Below are positions 33,132 through 41,999 of a DNA stretch of 46,320 bases, piece after piece. Both the position numbers and the translations under genes were made by a program. The stretch covers positions 1 to 46,320 of the forward strand of contig JACAAY010000035.1 of assembly GCA_013377095.1 (NCBI GenBank), written 5' to 3'. A model generated the notes under the pieces. It was given only the letters and a program-made list of their open reading frames with translations, did no database searches and had not been told where the DNA came from. Numbering within the stretch: the stretch's first letter is position 1; each line of letters opens with the position of its first letter. Source of the DNA: Desulfuromonadales bacterium (GTDB taxonomy: Bacteria; Desulfobacterota; Desulfuromonadia; Geobacterales; Pseudopelobacteraceae).

Positions 33132-36026
33132 TTACGACGGGACGACACACCCTTCTCCCTTAACCGCCCCCGGCAGGGTAAAACGGAAACACGATCCGCA
33201 TCCCTCGCCATCGGACTCCACCCAGATCCGGCCACCATGGAGTTCCACAATCCGCTTTACCAGGGCAAGCCCCAGACCGGTTCCATCGCTGTTCGCATCC
33301 AGTTTGTTGAACAGACCGAAGATATTTTCATGGTAACGCATATCAATCCCCAATCCGTTATCGCGCACGAAAAACTGCGTTTCTTTACCCTGCTGTTCCG
33401 TTCCGATCTCGATGCGCGGCTCCACCTGGCTGCCCATATATTTGACAGCGTTTTCCACAAGGTTCTGCCAGATCTCCACCAGGCGTGCCTGATCTCCAAA
33501 AAGCATGGCCCGGTTTTCAGAAACCGTCACCGTAACACCCCGCTCACTGATTCGGCCTGCAACCAGGCGCAGCGCTTCCTGCACCACGTCACTGAAGTTG
33601 ACTCGCACAGGATTGGTGACGACCCGCCCAACGCGCGAAAGCTCCAACAGTTCAGCCAGGAGCTTTCCCATCCTGTCGGCGGCAGCGCGCATATAGCCCA
33701 CATCTTTCTTGATGCGGGACTCGTCGTTGTTTTTTATATCGATCTCCAGAAACCCCAGAAAAGCGGTTATGGTCACCAGCGGACTTTTCAGGTCATGGGA
33801 AACGGTGTAGGTAAAGCGCTCCATCTCCGCATTGCGCTGCTGCAACTCCTCTTCATGGCGTTTCCGCACAACCGCTTTCCAGACTGAATCCATCAGCAGC
33901 GAGAGCTGCACCACATCGGCATCGTCAAAATCCGTTTCCTTGTTTGCCACGCCCACAACGGCCATTATTTCTCCCTGATCGATGACCGGTACGGTCAGGA
34001 AACGGGTCAGAGGCACATGTCCGTCGGGACAGCCTTTCCGTAACGGGTCGGGTAACGCAAAATCGTTGACCATGATCGGCTTGCGCTGCCGGACCGCTTC
34101 ACCCCAGAAGCCGATACTTTCCAGCTCGTAACCGGTTTGAGGGACCAACACCCCGCAGTCCGGCATCATGTCCCGCGACCATGAATTCAGGGTAACAAGC
34201 TGCTTTGCCTCGTTGTAAAAACAGATATACCCATATCTGCTCCCTGTCAGACTGAGCGCCTCGGACAGGGCATTATCCAGCAGATCCTGAATGGATTGAG
34301 CCTGAAATTGAAGGACATTCACCAGGCACTGCAAACGCTCCCTGTTTCTTTTGGCATCCCGCTCCATCCGTTTATAATAGGACAGATTCCGACGTCTCCA
34401 GACAAGCCCGACACCGGTCGTAGCGCTTACCAGCAGGGCGAACACCAGCATCACCGTTACCCACATTCTCTCACGCAGCGGCCGGTAAACCTCGCTGGAG
34501 TCCATGCGCGCGACCAAATACCAGGGTGAATCGGGAATCGCCCGCAACGCGGCAAAAACCGGAACGCCACGATAATCAACCCCCTCCACGACTCCGGTGC
34601 GTCCCAGAACAGCCATCACAGCCGGTGTTGCACTCCTTGTCAGGGGAATTCTTAAGTTCAATGCTGCATTTTTGTTAAATCGGAGTTGATTCAAAAAGAG
34701 CGCGTCGTTGCCGTCCCGGCGCACAATCAGGGTTTCGGCGGTGGCACTCTCAACGGGCCATTTTTTGATAAAGGGATACAGATACCGCTCCGGATCGATC
34801 CTGAATGAAAGCACAGCCAGTCCCCGCCCCTTGTGCGAGGGGTCCAGGATAGGAATCATGATGTTTAGGTAAATTTTCCCGTCTGCTTCGCTGCGGTAGA
34901 AATCCGAGAATATAATCCGTCCCGTTTGCAACGATGTGCGGGCGGTCTCGGCAATGTAGGGAGAAAAAACTCCGGCCTGGCCGGACAACAAAAGCTCGTT
35001 CCTGCCGTGGGCATCGAACAGAAAAATTCCGTCGTAGTTACGGTTCGCCCTGGTACTGGCGAGCCAGACGTTCAGGTCGTGACGCGCCCGCCGGGAGGGT
35101 GGCGTCAAAAGGTAGGATTGAACGATGTCGGCAAAGGCACGGTTTTCATGAAACAGGCTTGCATCGATCAGGCGTTCGGCGCGCCAGAGAGTAATTTCGC
35201 CCAGTTTCAGATCCGCGATGGCCGACAACTGGCTCCGCATCGCACCCAGATGCTGTTTCTCGTGTGTGTGGTGATAGAAATAAACAGCGCACAGAATGCC
35301 GGCCACAAGCATGACAAAGACAACGATCAGCGCCAGTGACGAGTTCCGTGTCTCCCCGCCGATCTCGACAACATTGGGCCAACCGATGGGCAGGGAGAGA
35401 AAAAACAGCGCCAGACCGAGCGCCATGAAGGCAAGACTGGTCGTGGCTGCCGGGGGAATCAGTACATCACCATAAAACAGGGGTGTGCCCAGGAGATAAG
35501 CCAGCGAGAGCATGGAAAAGGCCGCAAACAGCAGGAGCGCAATCAGGAATGAACCCTTTGCCCAACGGTGGTGTTGCGGAGTGGTGATCAAAACCATCAG
35601 AAACGCGACACCGGCTGCCAGAAAGCTGAAGGCGGTGATGGGCGACATGTGTCCAACGGGCGTATGGTCCATTTTTGCCGGGGATATAACGCCAAGATGT
35701 TCAATATCCAGATAGGAGCCCTGCAGGGAAAGCGTAAAGAGCGCTGCGGCAATGGTCATGCAGAACAGAATCACGGCCAGCGCAATCCGCACCGACCTGG
35801 TCTCCGTTGGTTTACGGGCAGCAACAAAACCGATCCCTGCGTAAAGGATAAACAACAGCGACGAGCTTGGCGCCATGGGTATCAGGGAATGTCCCAGGCT
35901 GGCGAGACGGGGCGCCCCCAATTTCAACCCCAGCCAGGCAACTGCTGCGATCACCGCGGCAAGCAGGCTGCACACCTGTGCCAGCGCTCCGTACATCCCG
36001 ATATCTCTCTTACGTAGTGACGGCAT
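33132..36026 (-). CDS. Large membrane histidine kinase (multi-helix, Cache-like, GAF, phytochrome-type core)
   Basis: 964 residues from ATG 36026 (weak GGGA ribosome site). About six to seven helices in residues 10-225, a further helix about 235-255. Then a Cache-like extracytoplasmic domain to about 530 (IIFSDFYRSEADGKIYLNIM), helix about 530-552. GAF about 570-720 (RYGYICFYNEAKQLVTLNSW). H-box FTYTVSHDLKSPLVTITAFL. HATPase QNLVENAVKYMG, DNGLGIDM, SDGTGLGLALVKR. The core is close to that of the kinase at 28371-30488. No receiver, so a separate partner is needed; the double-receiver cyclic-di-GMP protein downstream is the nearest candidate. Signal unknown. Confidence 0.92.
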   Translation of the reverse strand: MPSLRKRDIGMYGALAQVCSLLAAVIAAVAWLGLKLGAPRLASLGHSLIPMAPSSSLLFILYAGIGFVAARKPTETRSVRIALAVILFCMTIAAALFTLSLQGSYLDIEHLGVISPAKMDHTPVGHMSPITAFSFLAAGVAFLMVLITTPQHHRWAKGSFLIALLLFAAFSMLSLAYLLGTPLFYGDVLIPPAATTSLAFMALGLALFFLSLPIGWPNVVEIGGETRNSSLALIVVFVMLVAGILCAVYFYHHTHEKQHLGAMRSQLSAIADLKLGEITLWRAERLIDASLFHENRAFADIVQSYLLTPPSRRARHDLNVWLASTRANRNYDGIFLFDAHGRNELLLSGQAGVFSPYIAETARTSLQTGRIIFSDFYRSEADGKIYLNIMIPILDPSHKGRGLAVLSFRIDPERYLYPFIKKWPVESATAETLIVRRDGNDALFLNQLRFNKNAALNLRIPLTRSATPAVMAVLGRTGVVEGVDYRGVPVFAALRAIPDSPWYLVARMDSSEVYRPLRERMWVTVMLVFALLVSATTGVGLVWRRRNLSYYKRMERDAKRNRERLQCLVNVLQFQAQSIQDLLDNALSEALSLTGSRYGYICFYNEAKQLVTLNSWSRDMMPDCGVLVPQTGYELESIGFWGEAVRQRKPIMVNDFALPDPLRKGCPDGHVPLTRFLTVPVIDQGEIMAVVGVANKETDFDDADVVQLSLLMDSVWKAVVRKRHEEELQQRNAEMERFTYTVSHDLKSPLVTITAFLGFLEIDIKNNDESRIKKDVGYMRAAADRMGKLLAELLELSRVGRVVTNPVRVNFSDVVQEALRLVAGRISERGVTVTVSENRAMLFGDQARLVEIWQNLVENAVKYMGSQVEPRIEIGTEQQGKETQFFVRDNGLGIDMRYHENIFGLFNKLDANSDGTGLGLALVKRIVELHGGRIWVESDGEGCGSCFRFTLPGAVKGEGCVVPS

Positions 36027-36057
36027 GGTTTTCCCGTTTTAGTTGCGTAGCGACCGG

Positions 36058-38139
36058 TTACGGATTCTTGTCGCTATTGCTGCACAGATGGTTCAACGGC
36101 ATGCGGACCGTGAAGGTTGAACCGCTGCCGATGCGGCTCTCAACGTTGATAATGCCGCCATGTTTCTTGATGATGTCGTAACTTATGGAAAGCCCCAGTC
36201 CTGTCCCCTTGCCTACCTCCTTGGTGGTGAAAAACGGTTCGAAGATCCTGCTCAGGTGTTCGGGCGCTATGCCCCTGCCGGTATCGCTGACCCGGACAAC
36301 AACATCCTCTCCTGCGCGGAAGGTTTTAATCCTGATGACACCATGCCCCTCAATGGCGTGGGCAGCGTTGACCAGCAGGTTCATAAAGACCTGGTAAAGT
36401 TGTTGCGGATAACAGTTCAGCATCGGCAGATCGGGATCAAATTCCAGTTCCACATCCGCCACGTATTTGATCTCGTTGCGCGCCATGTTGAGCGTGCTGT
36501 TCAGGCAATCATTTATGCTGGAAGGTTTGCATTCGGCCTCATCAACATGCGAGAAGCTCTTCAGGTCCTGCACAATCCGCCGTACACGCTCGGCGCCGTC
36601 CCGTGATTCCTCCAACAGTCCATTGACATCGCCCAGAATAAGATCGATCTTCATTTTTTTGCGCAGCGCCCTGATCTCCGCTGTAGTCACCTCATCGCCC
36701 TTGCTCTCCACGACCTCGATCATGGCGGTCTCATACACTTTGAGCTTGTCCATGTATTTTCCCAGAGTGGACAGATTGCTGGAGATAAATCCCATGGGGT
36801 TGTTGATTTCATGGGCCACGCCAGCGGCCAGCTGGCCGATTGAGGCCATTTTTTCCTGCTGGTAGATCGCACGCTGCGCCTCGTTCAGTTCGTGGGACGT
36901 GCGCTGCAGCTCCGCCGTCATGGAGCGAATTTCGGTTGTATCGTTGAGAGAGATGACAAAACCGGTGATCTCTTCGCTGTCCGGTTCCGTCATGTTGTAG
37001 ATATTGAGACCATAGTAACGCTGCGATGCAACATGAACGAGTTCGCCGCTGGTACCGGTAAAGGTAACGACTTCAAAGCCGGCATCGGGTAGCAGGTCGC
37101 GCCAGTCCTGGTCCAGCACTTCACCGAATCCCTTGCCGGTCATATCGCACAACAGACGGTTGCAGCGACGAACGCGATGCTCGGTATCCGTAAGAATGAC
37201 AAAATCCTTCAGGCTGTCCAGGGTCTCTTCCCACTCCCGTTTTGCATTTTTCACCTGCTCATCCAGGAGACGCTGTTCGGTTACATCCACAAAAGTACCG
37301 ACAATGCCGCACAATGAACCGTTCTCATCCGAAAAAGGCGCCTTGGTTATCAGCACGGTACGACTCTGTCCGTCACTGCGCAGCAAACCGGTTTCGTAAT
37401 GTATGGGAGACCGGGTTTCGATTATTGTCCGTTCGATTTCATTACGTTCCCGTGCCTGCTCTTTCGGGATGATATCGGAGATGTTTTTTCCGAGTATTTC
37501 CTCAACCGTTCGTCCGAAGAAAGCGGAAAAAGCCTTGTTGCACCCAAGATAGGCATGATTCATATCTTTGTAGAATACGGGATTGGGGATCGCCTCCAGG
37601 ATCTCCTGAAAAAAGCGCATCTGGTTATCCATGACATCCTGGGCATGTTTGCGGTCGGTGATATCCTGGATGGTCTCGATGGCAGCAACGATTTCGTTCT
37701 GTCTGTTGAGAATAGGGGTTGCTTCAAACAACAGGTAGCGTCGTTTCCCCCCCACATTGTCATATCACCCCTCGGCCTTGAGAGCACCTTCGGCATGCTG
37801 CGTCAATTCCTGGCCGGAATAGAGCTGCTCGGCTTCTGAGAGATTGTGGTCGATAACCAGATCGGCCAGCAAGGGGCGCTGTGCCGGATAAAATGGGCTC
37901 CAATGCAGTTTGGTGCCTTTCATCTGGAACGAGCTGATGCCGGTCATCTTTGCCAGGGCATTATTCCAGAAAACAATGTTGTGGAAGCTGTTGATCACAA
38001 ACAGTGGGGCGGCGGCATTCTGGATGATACCGCTGTAGAATCGTTTTTCCTCATCCAAAAGCATGCCGGTCTGCTTCATATCAGCGGGATCGGTTTGTGT
38101 GAGGAGTGTCGACGGCGGCGGATTGTCCAATCGATCCAT
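36058..38139 (-). pseudogene. PAS-domain histidine kinase gene interrupted by an in-frame TGA
   Basis: From ATG 38139 (AAGGAA upstream) one frame runs to 36058, broken only by TGA at 37765-37767. Before it is the first PAS region (ALKAEG). After it the frame resumes YDNVGGKRRYLLFEATPIL and QDITDRK, the normal end of that PAS. Two more PAS domains follow. The H-box is GVAHEINNPMGFISSNLSTL and the HATPase motifs are NLLVNAAHAIEG, SDTGRGIAP and GKGTGLGLS. The expected residue at the stop is probably Trp (TGG to TGA). If the stop is real, a 124-residue PAS fragment and, with re-initiation at GTG 37755, a PAS kinase could be made. No bacterial SECIS-like hairpin is seen after the TGA, so selenocysteine is unlikely. 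Confidence 0.8.
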
Positions 38140-38251
38140 AGCGGTTATTCCTTGGATGGTGATCCCGGTCTGGTATGCGGATACGTAATAATACCGTAAT
38201 CATTCGCAAACTCAACTGAGCAGGGTTTTTATATTCTTCCCTCCAAAAATA

Positions 38252-38288
38252 GAAATGGCGAAGCAGGACAAGTCCGCTTCGCCATTTC
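38252..38288 (-). terminator. Rho-independent terminator of the chemoreceptor gene
   Basis: Perfect 13-bp inverted repeat: GAAATGGCGAAGC at 38252-38264 and its complement at 38276-38288. The loop itself can pair (GGAC-TT-GTCC). On the minus strand the stem is followed by TATTTTT. It lies 46 bp after the chemoreceptor stop, separating it from the kinase gene downstream. Confidence 0.85.
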
Positions 38289-38333
38289 GCGACCTCACAA
38301 TTTCGAAAGGTTATTTTAGCTACACCTGATCAC

Positions 38334-39605
38334 CTAGGAGACCTTGAACCAGGTTGCGGTCTGTTCGAGGCTGCTGGATAATTTAGCGAATTCCCGCGCC
38401 AGTTCCTGAACCTGATCTGAAGCAGTTTCAGTTGTCCGGGTGCCCCTGGCGATATTTTCAATACTCTTCGAGATTTCCGAAGTCACGACCGACTGTTCTT
38501 CGGTGGCCGAGGCGATGGAGTCGATCATATCCAAACTTTTCCTGGAAATATCAACGATATGTTCCAGAGCGCTGCGCGCCTCTTCGGCCTTCTGCAATCC
38601 GCCGTCCACCTCTTTTTTGCTGGTCATCATCGATGATACGGACAGCGCAGTATCCTGTTGGATCGTGGTGATCATGCCGCCGATTTCCCGTGTTGCCCGC
38701 GCGGTCCGTTCAGCCAGAGCGCGCACCTCATCCGCCACAACGGCAAACCCTCTCCCATGCTCGCCGGCGCGCGCCGCCTCGATGGCCGCGTTCAGCGCCA
38801 GGAGATTTGTCTGCTCGGCCACATCATTGATGGTTTCGACGATATCACCGATTTGTCTGCTCGACTGGCCAAGTTTGCCGATGGTGACGGATGAACTCTC
38901 TACCGATTCAACGATCTTGCGCATCTCCATCATGACCATTTCGACCGTTTCGTACCCCTTCTGGGCCGCCACGCTGGTTTCCTGCGATGTTTTCGAGGCT
39001 TGGTCGGCGGTGCTGGCCACATCACCCAGTGTTTGCGACATCTCGATGATTGCGCTGGCAACCTGATCCGTCTGGGTGGTCTGATCGTGGGCACTGGCAT
39101 TCAGTTCTTCAATCGTGGTCAGCATCACCTGCGAACTCTCCGCCAGGGTATGGGTCATCTGGTTAACTTCACCGGCGAATTCGCTGAGTTTGTCGATGAT
39201 CCGCTTCATGGCGGAGAAGAGCTTGCCGATCTCTTCGTTGCTCTTGACGTTGATCTTCTGGCGGAGGTCCCCCTCGGAGATCTTCTCCAGCGCCTGCAGG
39301 GCATACCAGAGGGATTTGCAGGCCACGGTCTTGACGGTGAAATGCATCAGCCAGGAACAGAACAAAATGCTGAAAATCATGATACCGATGGTCAGGAAAC
39401 GAAAGGTTTCAAACTCATGCATCATGGGAGCGATAACATCCTGATTCACGTGATACTTGCCGGAGATTTCCGTGAGCAGCCCCCCCATCTTCACTGTCTG
39501 ATACAGGGAAACGACGCCCAGCAGTGTGCCGAAGAACATGGCGAAACCGAAGGAAATAAACATTTTCGACGCGAGACCGATACCGTAAAACCATGACTTA
39601 ATCAT
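38334..39605 (-). CDS. Compact methyl-accepting chemotaxis protein
   Basis: 423 residues, ATG 39605 with AAGGAG upstream. Membrane helix about 13-38, a very short outside segment of about 30 residues, second helix about 68-90, HAMP about 90-145, then the cytoplasmic signalling hairpin with the invariant tip [19 protein letters not shown] and [18 protein letters not shown]. It signals to CheA/CheW. The short loop suggests sensing within the membrane, of cytoplasmic cues, or through a partner. The end (TWFKVS) has no obvious CheR-tethering pentapeptide. It is a single-gene unit: a terminator follows and a promoter gap precedes it. Confidence 0.95.
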   Translation of the reverse strand: MIKSWFYGIGLASKMFISFGFAMFFGTLLGVVSLYQTVKMGGLLTEISGKYHVNQDVIAPMMHEFETFRFLTIGIMIFSILFCSWLMHFTVKTVACKSLWYALQALEKISEGDLRQKINVKSNEEIGKLFSAMKRIIDKLSEFAGEVNQMTHTLAESSQVMLTTIEELNASAHDQTTQTDQVASAIIEMSQTLGDVASTADQASKTSQETSVAAQKGYETVEMVMMEMRKIVESVESSSVTIGKLGQSSRQIGDIVETINDVAEQTNLLALNAAIEAARAGEHGRGFAVVADEVRALAERTARATREIGGMITTIQQDTALSVSSMMTSKKEVDGGLQKAEEARSALEHIVDISRKSLDMIDSIASATEEQSVVTSEISKSIENIARGTRTTETASDQVQELAREFAKLSSSLEQTATWFKVS

Positions 39606-39894
39606 AAACTTGCTCCTTGATTTCCAGATGATGGGTTAGTTGCCACAACAGCGAACTCCCGCTCTTCAGAATATTTTTCATTATAATTGAACTTTCGGAA
39701 AAGAACAGCTGATTTATGTATTTCTATCAATGAATAATTGAACTGCCGCTGTACCGATGATTTGATTTGGGAACAAATATGGCGTATAAATATCGATAGC
39801 GTGTTGAGACGAGAAGCTATGCAGCCACTCGCAGCACTGTCGAAAAGGGGCGCTTGCCCTACATCAAATACATATATCGGTAAAAGGAGTCGCC
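39606..39894. promoter_or_regulatory. Divergent promoter region between the chemoreceptor and cyclophilin genes
   Basis: 289-bp AT-rich gap between divergent genes. On the minus strand a TATAAT lies at 39680-39685, about 75 bp before the chemoreceptor start, with only a poor -35 (CTGTTC, 17-bp spacing). On the plus strand AAGGAG lies just before the cyclophilin ATG. No riboswitch pattern recognised. Confidence 0.35.
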
Positions 39895-40464
39895 ATGTTG
39901 AGGAAAATGTTTGTTGCGCTTGTTTTAGTTATTGTCTCCGCAAGTACAGCCCTGGCCGCGGGAAAGCACAACCCGGTGGTGCTGATGGAAACCAGCCTGG
40001 GGAGTGTGAAGCTGGAGCTGTTCGAAAAGGAAGCGCCGCTCAGCGTCAAAAACTTTCTGGAGTATGCCAACGTCGGTTTTTACAACGATACCATTTTTCA
40101 CCGGGTCATTCCGGGATTCATGATCCAGGGCGGCGGTTTCAGCACGGAGTTCAAACAGAAAGCCACCCGTGCGCCGATCAAAAACGAGGCTGCCAACGGG
40201 CTAAAAAATCAGCGCGGAACCTTGGCCATGGCACGTACCGGTAATCCGGACAGCGCCACGGCCCAGTTTTTCATCAATGTCGTCAACAACGACATGCTTA
40301 ACAGACCAAACCCCGACGGCCATGGCTATGCCGTGTTTGGCAAGGTAGTAGAGGGTATGGATGTGGTGGACAAAATAGCCGCGGTTAAAACCGGTTTTCA
40401 GCGCGGATTTCAGGATGTTCCGGTGAATCAGGTGCGCATCATTACCATCAAGTCCTTAAAATAG
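39895..40464 (+). CDS. Secreted cyclophilin-type peptidyl-prolyl cis-trans isomerase
   Basis: 189 residues from ATG 39895 with AAAGGAG upstream. Signal peptide about 1-22: MLRKMFVALVLVIVSAST then ALA-A cleavage. Mature cyclophilin domain with FHRVIPGFMIQGGG, GTLAMARTGNPDSATAQFFI and YAVFGKVVEGMDVVDKI. It catalyses isomerisation at proline bonds and helps fold exported proteins in the periplasm. The catalytic Arg in FHRVIPGFM is present. Length matches small bacterial PpiA-type enzymes. Single gene; ComF follows about 100 bp later. Confidence 0.93.
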   Translation: MLRKMFVALVLVIVSASTALAAGKHNPVVLMETSLGSVKLELFEKEAPLSVKNFLEYANVGFYNDTIFHRVIPGFMIQGGGFSTEFKQKATRAPIKNEAANGLKNQRGTLAMARTGNPDSATAQFFINVVNNDMLNRPNPDGHGYAVFGKVVEGMDVVDKIAAVKTGFQRGFQDVPVNQVRIITIKSLK

Positions 40465-40561
40465 GCGTGAGCTTTTAGAGCGTTCCATTGCCTTTGAAGG
40501 ATCCTGTTTGATTCCAGCTTGGCAGGGTTACGGTACGCGGGGTGGGTAAGGGAGACGACAG

Positions 40562-41284
40562 GTGAAATCATTTTATTGCGCCCTGCTCGATTTTATCTTT
40601 CCCCCGCTCTGCCACGTCTGCCGGAAGTATATCCCCCAGGCCGGCAAACTGCACATCTGTTCCTCCTGCCGTGAGCTGATGCCGGTGCCGTCACACCCGC
40701 TCTGCACGGTCTGCGGTGCCCCGTTTGCGGGCGCCGGAGACGACCACCCCTGTTCCTCCTGTCTGAGAGATCCGCCCGCTTTCAATGCGGCCCGGGCCGC
40801 ATTGATCCATGACGGTCCCGGTCGCAGCCTGATCCATGCTTTCAAATATAACGCCAAAACGTATCTTCGCCGTCCCCTGGCGCTGCTGACGGTTGAAAAT
40901 CTCGCGGATTTTGTGGTTCCCCGTTGCCCTGACCTGATCGCACCGGTGCCCCTGCATGTTAAGCGACTGCGGAGCCGGGGGTTTAATCAGGCGTTGCTGG
41001 TGGGTGAGTTATTGGCTCGGGAATGGCGCATCCCTCTCCACCGTCAGGCCATGAAACGGGTGCGCTGGACAGAACCTCAGATAAACCTGGCGGCCGAACT
41101 GCGCCGCGGCAACGTCAAGGGCGCTTTCAGTGTCCCCGATGCTTCACTGGTGGCCGGCAAACGGGTTCTGCTGGTGGATGACGTCTTTACCACCGGCAGC
41201 ACTGTGGCGGAATGCTCCAAGGTGCTTAAGAGAGCCGGTGCAGCGGAGATACTGGTCGTCACGGTGACCAGGGCGCTCAATTAA
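40562..41284 (+). CDS. comF: ComF-family phosphoribosyltransferase-like protein
   Basis: 240 residues from GTG 40562 (AAGGGAG upstream). The N-terminus has a zinc-finger-like set of cysteine pairs: CHVC at about 17-20, CSSC at 33-36, CTVC at 48-51, and CSSC at about 64-67. The C-terminal half has the PRPP-binding motif VLLVDDVFTTGST and the family segment RLRSRGFNQALLVGE. ComF proteins are linked to DNA uptake in competent bacteria, but most homologues, as here, stand alone with no competence genes near and may act in DNA or nucleotide metabolism. Family is clear; role uncertain. Confidence 0.92.
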   Translation: MKSFYCALLDFIFPPLCHVCRKYIPQAGKLHICSSCRELMPVPSHPLCTVCGAPFAGAGDDHPCSSCLRDPPAFNAARAALIHDGPGRSLIHAFKYNAKTYLRRPLALLTVENLADFVVPRCPDLIAPVPLHVKRLRSRGFNQALLVGELLAREWRIPLHRQAMKRVRWTEPQINLAAELRRGNVKGAFSVPDASLVAGKRVLLVDDVFTTGSTVAECSKVLKRAGAAEILVVTVTRALN

Positions 41285-41345
41285 ATCGACCTGAAATGAA
41301 ACACAGAAGGACAGCCGGGGACAGTGGCATGAGTGTTTTATTTTG

Positions 41346-41374
41346 TTGACAAAACAGATGTATTCTCGTAACTC
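41346..41374 (+). promoter_or_regulatory. Candidate promoter of the Rrf2-type regulator gene
   Basis: TTGACA at 41346-41351 matches the -35 consensus; a 17-bp spacer is followed by TAACTC (41369-41374), a poor -10. The gene starts at 41408 with GGGAGG as ribosome site. Autoregulation is usual for Rrf2 proteins but no operator is assigned. Confidence 0.35.
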
Positions 41375-41407
41375 TTTTGATATTGTACACATGCAAGGGA
41401 GGAAATT

Positions 41408-41884
41408 ATGCGCCTGACAACCAAGAGCCGTTACGGTCTTCGCGCAATATTTGATATTGCCTATCACTGCGGCGCGGGGCCGGCTCAAATCCAGGACATC
41501 TCGCGGCGGCAGGAGATATCACCCCGGTATCTGGAACAGATATTCCAGAACCTGAAGCGAGCCGGTATCCTCAAAAGCAAACGGGGTCCCCAGGGAGGCT
41601 ACTTCCTGTCCAGAACACCCGACAAAATCACGGTGCTGGAGATTCTCAACGCAACCGAGCAGGACGTGTTGGTGGTCGATTGTGGCGGAACAACGACAAA
41701 AAAACCGAAAAGGGTTACCGAGTGTCCCTTCGAGGGAAACTGCGTCACCCAGACGGTGTGGCAAGAAGCCAGTACGCTCCTCAACGGCCTGTTTGGCAAC
41801 CTCACACTGCAAAACCTCTGTGAGCGGGGCCAGGCAATGGGAATCAAGCGAGAGCAGGAACATCGTTTCATGTACTACATCTGA
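41408..41884 (+). CDS. Rrf2/IscR-family transcriptional regulator
   Basis: 158 residues from ATG 41408. Winged helix-turn-helix about 1-70 (MRLTTKSRYGLRAIFDIAYH, SPRYLEQIFQNLKRAGILKS, GPQGGYFLSR). Three cysteines, Cys92, Cys106 and Cys112, could bind an Fe-S cluster as in IscR. The first gap is 13 residues, longer than the IscR pattern of five, while the second gap of five fits. IscR-type proteins sense Fe-S status or, in other members, cysteine or nitrite. The gene is not followed by iscS, iscU or cysteine genes in this window: the next gene is a convergent helicase. The C-terminus is normal length. Confidence 0.92.
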   Translation: MRLTTKSRYGLRAIFDIAYHCGAGPAQIQDISRRQEISPRYLEQIFQNLKRAGILKSKRGPQGGYFLSRTPDKITVLEILNATEQDVLVVDCGGTTTKKPKRVTECPFEGNCVTQTVWQEASTLLNGLFGNLTLQNLCERGQAMGIKREQEHRFMYYI

Positions 41885-41999
41885 CACAACTCTCACCAAA
41901 AAAACCGGGGAGCTGGCGCGCATGGACGCATGCCGCTCCTGCCGTCATAACAATGATTAACCGATCGCCCACAGCCTTTTGCGGGTAATCGAAAAGAAC

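Noticed and set aside
37765..37767. TGA as a selenocysteine codon
   Set aside because: No hairpin of SECIS type in the following about 50 nt, and the residue expected in this PAS family is Trp rather than Cys.
39606..40561. Cyclic-di-GMP (GEMM) riboswitch in the gaps around the cyclophilin and comF genes
   Set aside because: The gaps were read for the conserved GEMM core and none was found.
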